DNA from: Tragulus kanchil
Lineage: Eukaryota > Chordata > Mammalia > Artiodactyla > Tragulidae
NCBI GenBank assembly: GCA_022376925.1
Contig: JAIOJX010000005.1
Span: forward strand, 91,113,001-91,177,000
Direction: 5' to 3'
Length of the DNA stretch: 64,000 nucleotides
In this document: positions 22,887-35,089 of the stretch, in pieces
How the letters are laid out: each line of letters opens with the position of its first letter
Position numbering within the stretch: the first letter of the stretch is position 1
The notes under the pieces: generated by a model
Seen by the model: the letters and a program-made list of their open reading frames with translations, nothing else
Told to the model about the DNA's origin: nothing
Database searches by the model: none
Made by a program: the position numbers and the translations under genes

Positions 22887-24005
22887 TTGCCTAGGGATTG
22901 TGTGCTGGGCTCCAGAGAAAGTCTCCTTTTCCAGATGAATTATTCATTCATAGAAGCAGCGCAGGTGGGTAACAAGGCATGGTCCTTGCTCTCAAGGAAA
23001 GGCTGGAGACAGGTTTCGTGTGAATGAGAGGAGAAAATGGATGTGAAAGTCTAACTACAAATTGCTAAGACTTCAAGACAGAGGTCACTACCTTAAAACC
23101 CCAGCCTCACCATTCATGCATGTTCAGAGACACAATATCTTGAATGTAGAATGGCCGAAAAACAATTTCAACTCTATGGAAGTTTCTCTAAAAATGCCAA
23201 AGACAGTCTTCTTCATACAGCCTAACAACACATTTGCTTCCTCCCCTCCCCATGTATCTCACACCTGAGATAGGTGCCATGGCATCAAGGTACCATTTTT
23301 GGGTGTGGATGACTAATGATTCAAGCACCATTCGTTGAAAGCTCTACCCTCTTTAAGGGCTGGCTTCTCCAAATTGTCCCACAAATTGGGTACATTCTGT
23401 CTAGTTGCCTTCCAGTCCCTTCTCAGGCTTGTCTTTTTATTAACTTCAGATGGCTTAACCTCTCTGATTGCTTGTACTTTCCTTGTTTTTCCATCACTCA
23501 AGTTTTGTACAATGACTTGCTTGAAAACTGGCTAGGTGCTGACTTTTCCACTTAAAGGAGGGATGGGTTAGGGAGAAGACAACTGTTACAACTCAGTGTC
23601 TTAAAAAAAAAATCTGTGTCATGGAGGAATAAACTTGATGCAGTGGGAGTCAGAGAAGGGCAGACAGTCATTCTTAACTGGGGAGGGAGAGAGAGGGATT
23701 CACAGAAGCTGATATTTTGAAGAATGATTGGGTATTTTCCAGGTGGAAGGTAGGAGAGAGATGTTCTGGGCCTTGAGGTAAGTATATTGCAGAGTTCATT
23801 GGAATGCTTAGGCAGGTGTATTTGAGGAATACATAAATGATTCTTATATTTAGAAGCAAGAGAAAAATATAAATGAGCTGCTTATTTTCAAAAAAACAGT
23901 TGAACTAAGAAGGTTAGAATTTAGTCCGATCTTTATTTTACTGTCTAGGAGATGAAAACCTAACAATGCATTATTTTTAATAATTTTTGAAATGTAATTT
24001 ATTTT
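22887..24005. other. Unique DNA, no gene recognised
   Basis: Open frames of 60-80 codons on both strands at 23313-23555 overlap and show no domain or splice context. A short purine-rich stretch lies at 23670-23700. Confidence 0.45.
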
Positions 24006-24169
24006 CAAATGCTTTTTTAGTTGAGGTATAATTAATGTACAGTGTTACATGTTTCAGTTGTACAACACAGTGAGTCACAATTTTTAAAGGCTTTACTCAA
24101 TTTGTAGTTGTTATAAAGTACCTCCTATATTCCCTGTGTTGTACTGCGTATCTTGATGCTTATTTATTC

Positions 24170-24343
24170 TTTTCTGCAATGTGGGAAACCCAGATTTGAT
24201 TCCTGGGTTGGGAAGATCGCCTGGAGAAGGGAATGGTTACTCACTCCAGTATTCTTGCCTGGAGAATTCCATGGACAGAGGAGTCTGGAGAGCTACAGTC
24301 CATGGGATCTCAAACAATTGGATATGACTTGAGCAACTAATAT
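24170..24343 (+). mobile_element. Bov-tA-type SINE, partial, in L1
   Basis: Starts within the tRNA-like part ('gatttgattcctgggttgg') and continues through 'ctccagtattcttgcctgg', 'gaattccatggacagagg' and 'gatatgacttgagcaacta'. This is the ruminant-specific Bov-tA/Bov-A pattern and a main reason for the ruminant call. Confidence 0.85.
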
Positions 24344-24772
24344 TTACTCTATACGTATTAGTTTATGCCCCTTAATCCCTTACTGTCTTGCCCCTTCCCT
24401 TTTCTTCTTCCTAGTGGTAACTACTAGTTTGTTCTCTGTACTGGAAGTCTGTTTCTCTTATTATATGTGCTAGCTCATTGTAGTTTTTAGATTTCACATA
24501 TAAATACTATCATAGAGTATTTTCTTTCTCTGCCTTTTTTCATTTAGCCTCCAAATTCATTCCCTTTTTTTTTTGCAAATGGAAAAGTCTCATTCTGTTT
24601 TATGGCTGAGTACTATGTAAAGTATTATCATTGTGTATATATACACCACATCTTCTGTATCTTGGCAATTGTAAATAATGCTATTATGAATATTGGGGTG
24701 CATGTATCTTTTCAAATTACTGTTTTGGGTTCTTTTTTGATGAATACCCAGGAGTAGTATGTATGTCTGATT

Positions 24773-25110
24773 GGGCTTCCCTGGTGGCTCAGATGTTTAA
24801 GAAATTTGCCTGCCATGCAGGAGACCTGGGTTTGATCCCTGGGTTGGGAAGAGCCCCTGGAGGAGGGCATGGCAACCCACTCCAGTATTCTTGCCTAGAG
24901 GATCACACGGACAGACAAGCCTGGTGGGCTACAGTTCAGGGGGTCACAAAGAGTCGGCCACAACTGAGTGACAAAGCATTACACCTCATGTCCGATTCAA
25001 TGGACATCAACTTGGGAAAACTCCCAGAGATGGTAAGGGACATGGAGGCTTAGCATGCTGCAGTCCATGGGGTCACAAAGAGTTGGATACAACTTGGTAA
25101 CTGAACAAAA
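24773..25110 (+). mobile_element. Bov-tA SINE plus second Bov-A unit, in L1
   Basis: Full tRNA-like head (ttgggcttccctggtggctc), then the Bov-A body to 'gagtcggccacaactgag' at about 24970. A second Bov-A/BovB-tail unit follows ('gtccgattcaatggacat' ... 'gtcacaaagagttggata') to about 25105. L1 sequence resumes with 'taggagtggaattgttgg'. A dimeric SINE of the kind known in ruminants. Confidence 0.82.
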
Positions 25111-25401
25111 ACCTAGGAGTGGAATTGTTGGGACATATGGTAATTATATTTTTAGTTTTTTTGAAGAACCTCCATACTGTTTTCCATAGTGTCTGCATTA
25201 ATTTATATTCCCACTATCAGTGTAGGAGGGTTTCTTTTTCTCCACATCCTCACCAGCGTTTGTTATTTGTGTTCCTTTGATGATAGTTATTATGACAGGT
25301 TTGAGGTGATTTCTCATTGTGGTTTTGATTTGCATTTCTCCGATGATTGATGATGTTGAGTGTCTTTTCATGTGCCTGTTGGTCATCTGTATGTCTTCTT
25401 T

Positions 25402-25750
25402 TTTTAAAAAAATTTTTTTTAAGCATCTGTTTATTTTTGGCTGTTCTGGATTTCATTGCTGCCACAGGCTCTTCCCTAGTTGCAGGGAGTAGGGGCTACT
25501 CTCTAGTTGAGGTGAGCAGGCTTCTTGTGGTGACTTTTCTTGTTGTGGTGACTTTTCTTGTTGTGGAACTTGGGCCCTAGGGCACATGAGCTCAGTAGTT
25601 GCAGCTCTGAGACTCTAGAGCACAGGCTCAATAGTTGGGGCTCATGGGCTTAGTTGCTCCACAGCACGTGGAGTCTTCCTGGATCAGGGGTCGAACCCTT
25701 GTCTTCTGCCTTGGCAGGAGAACTCTTTACCACTCATTTAACAGGGAAGC
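25402..25750 (-). mobile_element. CHR-2-type SINE in L1, antisense
   Basis: Antisense CHR-2: 'ctcagtagttgcagctctg', 'gggcttagttgctccacagc', 'ggatcaggggtcgaaccc', 'aacagggaagcc'. Target duplication 'catctgtatgtcttcttt' at 25384-25401 and 25751-25768 (18 of 18). It contains a short local repeat 'gtggtgacttttcttgtt' twice (about 25526-25565). Confidence 0.88.
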
Positions 25751-26690
25751 CATCTGTATGTCTTCTTTGGAAAAAATGTGTATTTAGGTCTTCTGCCCCT
25801 TTTAAAATCAGGATTTTTTTTGATGTTGTTATATGAGCTATTTATATATATTATATATTAACCCCTTATTTGTCATATTATTTAGAAATATTTTCTTCTA
25901 TTTTTCTTTTGTTTATGGTTTACTTTAATGTACAGACAGTTTTAATTTTAATTAGGTCCCATTTTTTAATTTTTGCTTTTATTTTCTTTACTCTATGAGG
26001 TGGATCCCAAAAGATATTGCTATATTTTATCTCAAGGAGTGTTCTGCCTATTTTCCCTCTAGGAGTTTTATAGTATCTGGCCTTATGTTTAGATATTTAG
26101 TCCATTTTGAGTTTATTTTTGTGAATGGTATTAGAAAATGTTGTAACTTCATTCCTTTCCATATAGCTGTCCAGTTTTTCCACTACCCCTTACTGAAGGG
26201 ACTATCTTTTTTCTATTGTATATTCTTATTTCTTTTGTTGTAGATTAATTGACCATAGTCACATGGGCTTATTCCTGGGCTTATTCCTGGGCATTATTTC
26301 CTCTGTTGATCTATAGTTCTATTTTTACACCAGTACCATACTGTTTTGTGACTATAGCTTTATAGTATAGTCTGAAGTCAGGAAGCCTGATTCCTCCAGA
26401 TCCATTTTTCTTTCTCAGGATTGCTTTGGCTATTTGGGTTCATTTGTGTTTCCATACAAATTTAAAATTTTTTCCCGAGATCTGTGAAAAATGCCATTGG
26501 TAATTTGATAGGAGTGGCATTGAATCTGTAGATTGCCTTGGGTGGTATAGTCATTTTGACAATGTTGATTCTTCCAGTCCAAGAACATGATATATCTATC
26601 AATCTGTTTGTGTCATCTTTGATTTCTTTCATTATTGTCTTACAGTTTTCAGAGTACAAATCTTTTACCTATTCCTTGGTATTTTATTCT

Positions 26691-26808
26691 ATTTTTTTTT
26701 GCCACTCCATGTGGCATATGGGATCTTAGTTCTCTACCAGGGTTAGAATCTATGCCCCCTACAGTGGAAGTGCAAAGTCTTAACCCCTGGACCATCAGGG
26801 AAGTCCCC
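26691..26808 (-). mobile_element. Short tRNA-derived SINE in L1, antisense
   Basis: 'gccactccatgtggcatatg', 'gttctctaccagggttag', 'taacccctggaccatcagg': antisense of the short SINE2-1-like form. Target duplication 'tattttattct' at 26680-26690 and 26814-26824. Artefactual copy at 27813-27929. Confidence 0.78.
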
Positions 26809-26945
26809 ATAGATATTTTATTCTTTCTGATGTGATGGTAAGAAGGATTGTTCCCTTGATTTCTCTTTCTGATTTTTTGTTGTTAGTGTATAGAAGAGCA
26901 AGAAATTACTGTGTATTAATTTTTTTATCCTGAAATTTTACCGAG

Positions 26946-27128
26946 TTATTTGACCTCTAGTAGTTTTCTGGCAACATCTTTAGGATTTTCTATGTACAGT
27001 ATCATGTCATCTATGAACAGTGACAGTTTGACTTCTTTTCTGTTTTGGATTCCTTTTATTTTTCTTCTCTGATTACCATGGCTAGGACTTACAAAAGTAT
27101 GTTGAATAAAAGTGGTGACAATGGGCAT
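26946..27128 (-). pseudogene. L1 ORF2 reverse transcriptase fragment
   Basis: A 60-codon open piece on the minus strand. It holds the catalytic block of the L1 reverse transcriptase: '[17 protein letters not shown]', aligned with the L1 FADD box, where Ala is replaced by Ile. It is preceded by '[17 protein letters not shown]', which in active L1s is the linker after the 'AIRQEKEIKGIQIGKEEVK'-type stretch. Frames break on both sides, so the enzyme is dead. An artefactual copy lies at 28067-28249. Confidence 0.75.
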
Positions 27129-28365
27129 CCTTGTTTTGCTTCTGATATTGTAGGAAATACTTTCAGTTTTTTACCACTGAAGATGATGTTAGTTGTGGGT
27201 TTGTTGTATGTGACCTTTATTACACTTTATTCCATCTATGCCCATTTTCTAGATAGTTTTTTATCATAAATTGGTGTGAAATTTTATCAAAAGCTTTTTC
27301 TGCATCTTTTGAGATGATCATACAGTTTTGTTCTTCAGTTAATGTGTATCACACTGATTGTTTTGCAGATATTAAAGTATATCTGCAAATTGAAAAATCC
27401 TTTCATCTCTGGGATAAATCCCCTTGATTATAGTGTTTTATGATCTTTTTAATGTATTGCTGGATTCAGTTTGGTAGTATTCTGTTGAGAACTTTTGCGT
27501 CTATGTTCATCAATAATATTAGCCTATAGTTTTCTTTGTAATGTCTTTGTCTGGTTTTGGTATCAGGGTGATGGTGACCTCATAGAATGTGTCTGGGTAT
27601 GTTCCTTTCTCTGCAAGTACTTTTACTGTTTTGTGACTATAGTTAGCATTCATCTTTGGTTTATAGGTCATTATTGACCAATTTTGTTGATTCTTCCAGT
27701 CCAAGAACATGATATATCTATCAATCTGTTTGTGTCATCTTTGATTTCTTTCATTATTGTCTTACAGTTTTCAGAGTACAAATCTTTTACCTATTCCTTG
27801 GTATTTTATTCTATTTTTTTTTGCCACTCCATGTGGCATATGGGATCTTAGTTCTCTACCAGGGTTAGAATCTATGCCCCTACAGTGGAAGTGCAAAGTC
27901 TTAACCCCTGGACCATCAGGGAAGTCCCCATAGATATTTTATTCTTTCTGATGTGATGGTAAGAAGGATTGTTCCCTTGATTTCTCTTTCTGATTTTTTG
28001 TTGTTAGTGTATAGAAGAGCAAGAAATTACTGTGTATTAATTTTTTTATCCTGAAATTTTACCGAGTTATTTGACCTCTAGTAGTTTTCTGGCAACATCT
28101 TTAGGATTTTCTATGTACAGTATCATGTCATCTATGAACAGTGACAGTTTGACTTCTTTTCTGTTTTGGATTCCTTTTATTTTTCTTCTCTGATTACCAT
28201 GGCTAGGACTTACAAAAGTATGTTGAATAAAAGTGGTGACAATGGGCATCCTTGTTTTGCTTCTGATATTGTAGGAAATACTTTCAGTTTTTTACCACTG
28301 AAGATGATGTTAGTTGTGGGTTTGTTGTATGTGACCTTTATTACACTTTATTCCATCTATGCCCA

Positions 28366-30405
28366 TTTTCTAGATAGTTTTTCATCATAAATTGGTGTGA
28401 AATTTTATCAAAAGCTTTTTCTGCATCTTTTGAGATGATCATACAGTTTTGTTCTTCAGTTAATGTGTATCACACTGATTGTTTTGCAGATATTAAAGTA
28501 TATCTGCAAATTGAAAAATCCTTTCATCTCTGGGATAAATCCCCTTGATTATAGTGTTTTATGATCTTTTTAATGTATTGCTGGATTCAGTTTGGTAGTA
28601 TTCTGTTGAGAACTTTTGCGTCTATGTTCATCAATAATATTAGCCTATAGTTTTCTTTGTAATGTCTTTGTCTGGTTTTGGTATCAGGGTGATGGTGACC
28701 TCATAGAATGTGTCTGGGTATGTTCCTTTCTCTGCAATTTTTTGCAAGAGTTTTAGAAGGTTAGAGATTAACTCTTCTGTAAATGTTTGTTAGAATTTGC
28801 CTGTGAAGCCATCAGGTCCTGAACTTTTATTTGTTGGAAGTTTTTTGTTTTTTAATTTAAAAAAATGTATTTATTTTTAAAAATTTTTCCCTCATTTTAT
28901 TGTTGTTGTTGTTTATTTATTTTCACACATCTTTATTCTTTGACCTCTGTGGGCCTCCCATTGCAGTGTCCTCTCTCATTGCAGAGCATCGGCTCTGGGC
29001 GCACACACTTCAGAGCACTGGCATGTAATTGAACACATTGGGCCAGCTGCTCCATGGCACATGAGATCTTCCCCAGCCAGGGATTAAACCGGTGCCCCTT
29101 GCACTGCAAGGTGGACCCTTTATCCACTGGACCACCAGGGAAACCCTGTTGGAAGTTTTTAAATTGCAGTTTTAATTTGAGTACTTGTGATTTGTCTGTT
29201 CATATTATCTGTTTCTTCCTGGTTCAGTCTTGGAAGATTATACGTTCCTAAGAGTTAGTCCATTTCTTCTAGGTTGTCCATTTTATTGGCATATAGTTGC
29301 TTATGGTTGTCTCCTAGGATCTTTTGTATTTATGTGGTACCTGTTGTAACTTCCATTTCTCATTTTACTTGTTAGGACCCTCCATGTTTTCTAGATAGTT
29401 TTCATGATAAATTGGTGTGAAATTTTATCAAAAGCTTTTTCTGCATCTTTTGAGATGATCATACAGTTTTGTTCTTCAGTTAATGTGTATCACACTGATT
29501 GTTTTGCAGATATTAAAGTATATCTGCAAATTGAAAAATCCTTTCATCTCTGGGATAAATCCCCTTGATTATAGTGTTTTATGATCTTTTTAATGTATTG
29601 CTGGATTCAGTTTGGTAGTATTCTGTTGAGAACTTTTGCGTCTATGTTCATCAATAATATTAGCCTATAGTTTTCTTTGTAATGTCTTTGTCTGGTTTTG
29701 GTATCAGGGTGATGGTGACCTCATAGAATGTGTCTGGGTATGTTCCTTTCTCTGCAATTTTTTGCAAGAGTTTTAGAAGGTTAGAGATTAACTCTTCTGT
29801 AAATGTTTGTTAGAATTTGCCTGTGAAGCCATCAGGTCCTGAACTTTTATTTGTTGGAAGTTTTTTGTTTTTTAATTTAAAAAAATGTATTTATTTTTAA
29901 AAATTTTTCCCTCATTTTATTGTTGTTGTTGTTTATTTATTTTCACACATCTTTATTCTTTGACCTCTGTGGGCCTCCCATTGCAGTGTCCTCTCTCATT
30001 GCAGAGCATCGGCTCTGGGCGCACACACTTCAGAGCACTGGCATGTAATTGAACACATTGGGCCAGCTGCTCCATGGCACATGAGATCTTCCCCAGCCAG
30101 GGATTAAACCGGTGCCCCTTGCACTGCAAGGTGGACCCTTTATCCACTGGACCACCAGGGAAACCCTGTTGGAAGTTTTTAAATTGCAGTTTTAATTTGA
30201 GTACTTGTGATTTGTCTGTTCATATTATCTGTTTCTTCCTGGTTCAGTCTTGGAAGATTATACGTTCCTAAGAGTTAGTCCATTTCTTCTAGGTTGTCCA
30301 TTTTATTGGCATATAGTTGCTTATGGTTGTCTCCTAGGATCTTTTGTATTTATGTGGTACCTGTTGTAACTTCCATTTCTCATTTTACTTGTTAGGACCC
30401 TCCAT
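28366..30405. repeat. Direct duplication D11, 28366-29385 and 29387-30405
   Basis: Offset 1021 then 1020, the shortest unit here, with a one-base separator. The first 20 bases of copy two carry errors ('catgataa' for 'catcataa'). Since 28366-28737 is itself copy two of D10, this L1 segment occurs three times (27247-27616, 28366-28737, 29387-29758). Confidence 0.94.
28846..29146 (-). mobile_element. CHR-like SINE (type A) in L1, antisense
   Basis: 'tctttattctttgacctctg', 'cccattgcagtgtcc', 'tgtaattgaacacattgg', 'ggattaaaccggtgcccc', 'ccactggaccaccagggaa'. Target duplication 'tgttggaagttttt' at 28832-28845 and 29147-29160, 14 of 14. Artefactual copy at 29866-30166. Confidence 0.87.
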
Positions 30406-30640
30406 TTTTTTTCTTGATGGGTTTGACTAAAGGTCTATAAATTTTGTTTATCTTTTAACAGCTTTTAATTTCATTGACTTTTAAAAATTGTTTTCTTGGT
30501 GTCTATTTCATTTATTTCTGCTCTGTTATTCATGATTGCTTCCTTTCTACTCACTATGTTTTTTGTTTTTTCAACTTTGGGGTTGGTTTATTCTCCTTTC
30601 TCTAGTTGCTTTAGATATCAAACTGTACTTGTAGTGGGGT

Positions 30641-31322
30641 GAAGAGAAACTGCTTTAGAACTGTAGTAAGTTCAGAAAAAATAAAGATGGCCTTTAGTTT
30701 TATCTGATTTACATACAGAATGAGAGCACCTCATTTGAATCCTTTGGAAAAATTGTATTATTCCTACAACCAGTTTGCTTGCAGAACTAAATAGAAGACT
30801 GCCATTAGAAAATAGCCATCATTTTTTGGACAACTAAAATCTTAACATTTCAGCGTCTTTGAGATACAGTACCATTGGAGAGTTTTGCTAATTCTTCATT
30901 TAAAAAATTATTGAGTGTAAGAGGAAACCAGGCAGACTTCATGTATTCTACCCTTTGGATAGCATAGATAATAGAAACTAAATATTATTATCAAATGTAT
31001 ATCTTACTGTGATTCTGATGCTTGAAGAACTCTACTTCTATGGAATTTGAGGCCATGGGAGCAAAGTTATATAAACAACAGAGATGATACAAAGGAAAAT
31101 TAGAATAGATATGGCCCTTGTTAATACCATCGTGTATGCAGACAAGAAATTTGAACTTGATTTTTTTTCCCTTCTCATCTGAAGAACTGGGAAATGAATG
31201 GTTCTGTGGGGAAATGATTATGCATTTCAGCAGTCTGCCTCCCAGTCGTTACTTCCAATGTCTAGAGAATGTCATATCACTGTTGTAGCTGAGAAAAAAA
31301 CACTAAAGAAACGTGTTACTAT
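30641..31322. other. Unique DNA between the L1 and BovB
   Basis: AT-rich, no recognised repeat and no open frame of note. Confidence 0.45.
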
Positions 31323-31409
31323 TGGTGGTGTTCTTTAGTCACTAAGTTGTGTCTGGCTCATTGTGACCCCATGAACTACAACACCTCAGGCTTTCCTGTC
31401 CATCACTAT

Positions 31410-31595
31410 CTACTGGAGTTTGTTCAAACTCATGTCAATAAAGTCAGTGATGCCATCCAACCATCTTATCTTCTGTTGACCTCTTCTTTTGCTACCCTCA
31501 TTCTTTCCCAACATCAGGATCTTTTCCAATGAGTTTGCTCTTCGCATCAGGAGGAAAAGTATTGAAACTTCAGCATCAGTCTTTCCAATGAACAT
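31410..31595 (-). pseudogene. BovB C-terminal fragment
   Basis: Open stretch with 'NSLEKILMLGKNEG' and 'RRGQQKIRWLDGITD', matching the well-conserved tail of the BovB protein after the reverse transcriptase. Frames upstream are broken. Confidence 0.75.
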
Positions 31596-32495
31596 TCAGG
31601 GTTGATTTCCTTTAGGATCGACTGGTTTGATCTCCTTGCAGTCTAAGGGACTCTCAAGAATCTTCTCCGATACCACAGTTTGCAAGAATCAATTGTTTTG
31701 TGCCCAGCATTCATTATGGTCCAACTCTCACATCCATACATGACTACTGGAGAAATCATAGTTTTGACTGCACAGACTTTTGTCAGCAAAGTGATCTCTG
31801 CTTCTTAATACATTATCTAGGTTTGTCATAACTTTTCTTCCAAGGAACAAGTGTCTTTTAATTTCATTGCTGCAGACACCATCTGCAGTAATTTTGGAGT
31901 CCTAGAAAATAAAGTCTGTCATTATTTCCATTGTTTGACCATTTATTTGTCACGAAGTGATGGGATGAGATGCCATGATCTTCATTTTTTGAGGCTGAGT
32001 TTTAGGCCAGCCTTTTCACTCTCCTTTTTCACCTTCATCAAGAGGTTCTTTAGTTTCTCTTTACTTTTTTGCCGTAAGAGTGGTGTCATCTGCATATCTG
32101 AGGTTATTGATATTTCTCCCGGCAATCTTGATTCCAGCTTGTACTTGATCCAGACCAGCATTTCCACATTATGTACTCTGCATATAAATTAAATAAGACG
32201 GATGACAATGTACAACCTTGACGTACTCCTTTCCCAATTTGCAACCAGTCCATTGTTCCATGTGTGTTTCTAACTGTTGCTTCTTGACTTGCATACAGGT
32301 TTCTCAGGAAGCAGACAAGGTGGTTTGGTATTCAAATCTCTTTAAGAATTTTCCAAAGTTTTTTGTGATCCACACAGTCAAAGGCTTTAGCGTAGTTAAC
32401 GAAGTAGAACTAGATATTTCTTTCTGGAATTCTCCTGCTTTTTCTATGATCAAATATATGTTGGCAATTTGGTATCTGGTTTCTCTCTCTTTTCT

Positions 32496-32611
32496 TAACG
32501 TATTTATTTGGTTGCACTGGGTCTTAGTTATGGTATGTGGAATCTAGCTTGAACCCAGGTCGCCAGCATTGGGAGCACAGAGTCTTAGCCACTGGACCAC
32601 CAGGGAAATCC
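32496..32611 (-). mobile_element. Short tRNA-derived SINE nested in BovB, antisense
   Basis: 'gtatttatttggttgcac', 'cttgaacccaggtcgcc', 'cttagccactggaccacc': antisense short SINE2-1-like. The flanks 'ttctctctcttttct' and 'ttctctccctcttct' are a plausible imperfect target duplication. It interrupts the BovB reverse transcriptase. Confidence 0.7.
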
Positions 32612-33090
32612 CTTCTCTCCCTCTTCTGAATCCAGTTGGTACATCTGTAAGTTCTAAGTTCACATACTTCTGAAGCCTAGCTTGAAGAGTTTTGACCATG
32701 ACCTTTCTAGCATGTGAAATGACTGCAGTTGTGTGATAGTTTGAACATTCTTTGGTATTGCCCATGTTTGGGATTGGAATGAAAGCTGACCTTTTTCCAG
32801 TCCTGTGACCACTGCTGAGTCTTCCTAATTTGTTGGCATATTGCATGCAGCACTTTAATAGCATTGTCTTTTAGGATTTGAAATAGCTCAGCTGGAATTC
32901 CATCACATCCACTAGCTTTGTTCATAGTAATGTTTTCCAAGGCCCACTTCACTTCACACTCCAGTATGTCTGGCTCTAGGTGGGTGATCAAACCATTATG
33001 GTTATCTGGGTCATTAAGACCTTTTTGGTATAGTTCTTCTGTGTATTCTTGCCACCTCCTCTTAATATCTTCTGCTTCTGTTAGGTCCAT
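32544..33090 (-). pseudogene. BovB reverse transcriptase fragment, frameshifted
   Basis: Two overlapping minus-strand frames. 33090-32707 carries 'RRWQEYTEELYQKGLND', 'PDILECEVKWALENITMNKA', 'SGCDGIPAELFQILKD' and 'CQQIRKTQQWSQDWKK'. The other, 32864-32544, continues with 'AFIPIPNMGNTKECSNY', 'RKVMVKTLQARLQKYVNLEL' and 'VPTGFRRGRE'. Together these are the N-terminal and first palm blocks of the RTE-clade reverse transcriptase. The join needs a frameshift near 32770-32860. After 'FRRGRE' the frame runs into the nested SINE, so the catalytic FADD-type box lies beyond the break. Confidence 0.8.
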
Positions 33091-34002
33091 ACTGTCTGTC
33101 CTTTATTGTGCCCATTTTTGCATGAAAAATTCCCTTGGTATCGCCAGTGTTCTCAAAGAGCTATCCTGACTTCCCCATTCTGATTTTCCTCTATTTCTTT
33201 GCATTGTTCACTTAAGAAGACTTTTTTGTTTGTTTATCTCTCTTTGCTATTCTCTAGAACTCTGCATTCAATTGAATGTATCTTTCTCTTTCTCCTTGCC
33301 TTTACTTCTATTCTTTTCTCTGCCATTTTTAAGGCCTCCTGAGACTAGTTTGCATTCTTGCATTTCTTTTCCTTTGAGATGGTTTTGGTCACTGCCTCCT
33401 ATACAGTGTTTCAAACCTCTGTCCATAGTTCTTTAGGCACTCTGTCTTACCAGATACAATCCCTTGTATCTATTTATCACCTCCACTGTGTAAACATAAG
33501 GAATTTTATTTAGGTCATACCTGAATGGCCTAGTGGTTTTCCTTACTTTTTTCAGTTTAAGTCTGAATTTTGCAGTAAGAAGTTCATGATCTCAGCCACA
33601 GTCAGCTCCGGATCTTGTTTTTGCTGACTGTATAGAGCTTCTCAATCTTCAGCTACAAAGAAAACAATCAATCTGATTTCGGTATTGACCATCGGTGATA
33701 GTCATGTGTAGAGTCACATCTTGTGATGTTGGAAAAGAGTGTTTGCTCTGACCACTGTGTTTTCCTGACAAATCTCTGTTAGCCTTTGCTGTGCTTCATT
33801 TTGAACAAAGCCAAGCTTTCCTGTTACTCCAGGATCTCTTGACTTCCTACTTTGCATTCCAATTCTCTATGATGAAAATATTTTCCATTTTTTGTTGTTA
33901 GTTCTAGGTCTTGTAGGTCTTCATAAAACTGGTTGACTTCAGCTTCTTTGATTTAGTGATTGGGGTATATACTTGGGTTATTGTGATATTGAATGATTTA
34001 CC

Positions 34003-34275
34003 TTAGAAACAAACCAAGGTCATTCTGTCATTTTTCAGATTGCACCAAAGTATTGCATTTGTGACATTTTTTTTGACTATGAAGGCTCCTCCATTTCTCT
34101 TAAGGGATTCTTGCCCACAGTCATAGATGTAATGATTATCTGAATTTAATTGGTCCATTCCTATCCATTTTTGTTCAGTGATTGCAAAAATGTCAGTGTT
34201 GATTTTGCCATCTCCTGCCTGATCATGTCTAATTTTTTTTGACTCATGGACATAACATTCCAGGTTCCTACGCAA
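34003..34275 (-). pseudogene. BovB endonuclease fragment
   Basis: A 90-codon minus-strand frame with 'INTDIFAITEQKWIGMDQLN', 'DNHYIYDCGQESLKRNGGA' and 'NAILWCNLKNDRMTLVCF'. This is the apurinic-type endonuclease domain of BovB around the conserved Glu of the 'xITEQKW' block. It is followed by a stop at 34003. Confidence 0.8.
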
Positions 34276-34834
34276 TATTGTTCTTTATAGCATTGGATTT
34301 TACTTTCACCACCAGATACATCTGTAAGTGAGATTCATTTCTGCTTTGGCTCAGCCTCTTCACTCTTCCTGGAGGTATTTCTCCACTCTGTCCCAGTAGC
34401 ATATTTGACACCTAATGACTCAAGGACTCATCTTCCAGTGTCATGTCTTTTTGTGATTTCATACTGTTGATAGGGTTCTAGAGGCAAAAGTACTGGAGTG
34501 GTTTGCATTCCCTTCTCCAATGGACCATGTTTTGTCAGAATTCTCCACCATAATCCATTTGTCTTGGGTGGCCTTTGTGGCATGGCTTATAGCTTCATTG
34601 ATTTACACAAGGCTGTGATCTATGTGATCATTTTCGTTAGCTTTCTGTGATGGTTATTTTCATTCTGGAAGTTATGGGATTGTAGTTCTTGCTTCTTCTG
34701 TCTGCTCTCTGATGGACAAGAATAAAACCTGTGCAGGATTCCTGATTGGAGGAGCTTGCTTTTGGCATAACTGGATCTTGCTCTGGTGGGCAGGGTCATG
34801 CTCAATAAATCTTTCTTTTTTAATATACTTTGAA

Positions 34835-35089
34835 TTTTTTCTTTTTTTGCCTCTAAGTCATCACTTATCTTCATCCGTCTTTATTCTTTGGCCTGTGTGG
34901 GCCTCCAATTGCAGTGGCCTCTCTCGCTGCATAGCACTGGCTCTGGGTGTATGTGCCCCAGAGTGCTGACTCATAATTGGACACACCAGTCCAGCTGCTG
35001 TGACATGTGGGATCTTCCCAGATCAGGGATCCAACCAGTGCCCCTTGCACTGCAAGGCAGACTCCTCACCCACCGGACCACCAGGGAAT
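34835..35089 (-). mobile_element. CHR-like SINE (type A) nested in BovB, antisense
   Basis: 'catccgtctttattctttgg', 'ccaattgcagtggcc', 'ataattggacacaccagtcc', 'gatcagggatccaaccag', 'ccaccggaccaccaggga'. BovB 5' UTR-like sequence resumes at about 35090. Target duplication not clear. Confidence 0.8.

Larger units (their letters stand above)
26563..28737. repeat. Direct duplication D10, 26563-27616 and 27685-28737
   Basis: Offset 1122 then 1121 (one C fewer in the run near 27878). The separator 27617-27684 is 68 bases, longer than usual, and resembles other L1 sequence. The unit contains part of L1 ORF2 and a short SINE with both target duplications. Confidence 0.93.
24010..30640 (-). mobile_element. 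Antisense L1 LINE with nested SINEs
   Basis: The minus strand runs from ORF2 reverse transcriptase (right) to the 3' UTR (left, about 24010-24130: 'ggtataattaatgtacagtg'). Recognisable minus-strand ORF2 pieces: 'TFYEVTITLIPKPDKD' near 27560; the catalytic block '[17 protein letters not shown]' (26946-27128; usual L1 motif is FADD); '[20 protein letters not shown]' (26462-26659); and the C-terminal '[11 protein letters not shown]'-like part (25198-25386). Stops and frameshifts break the frame. Five SINEs are nested in it. Its true length is about 2.1 kb less than shown, because D10 and D11 repeat the middle. Confidence 0.8.
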
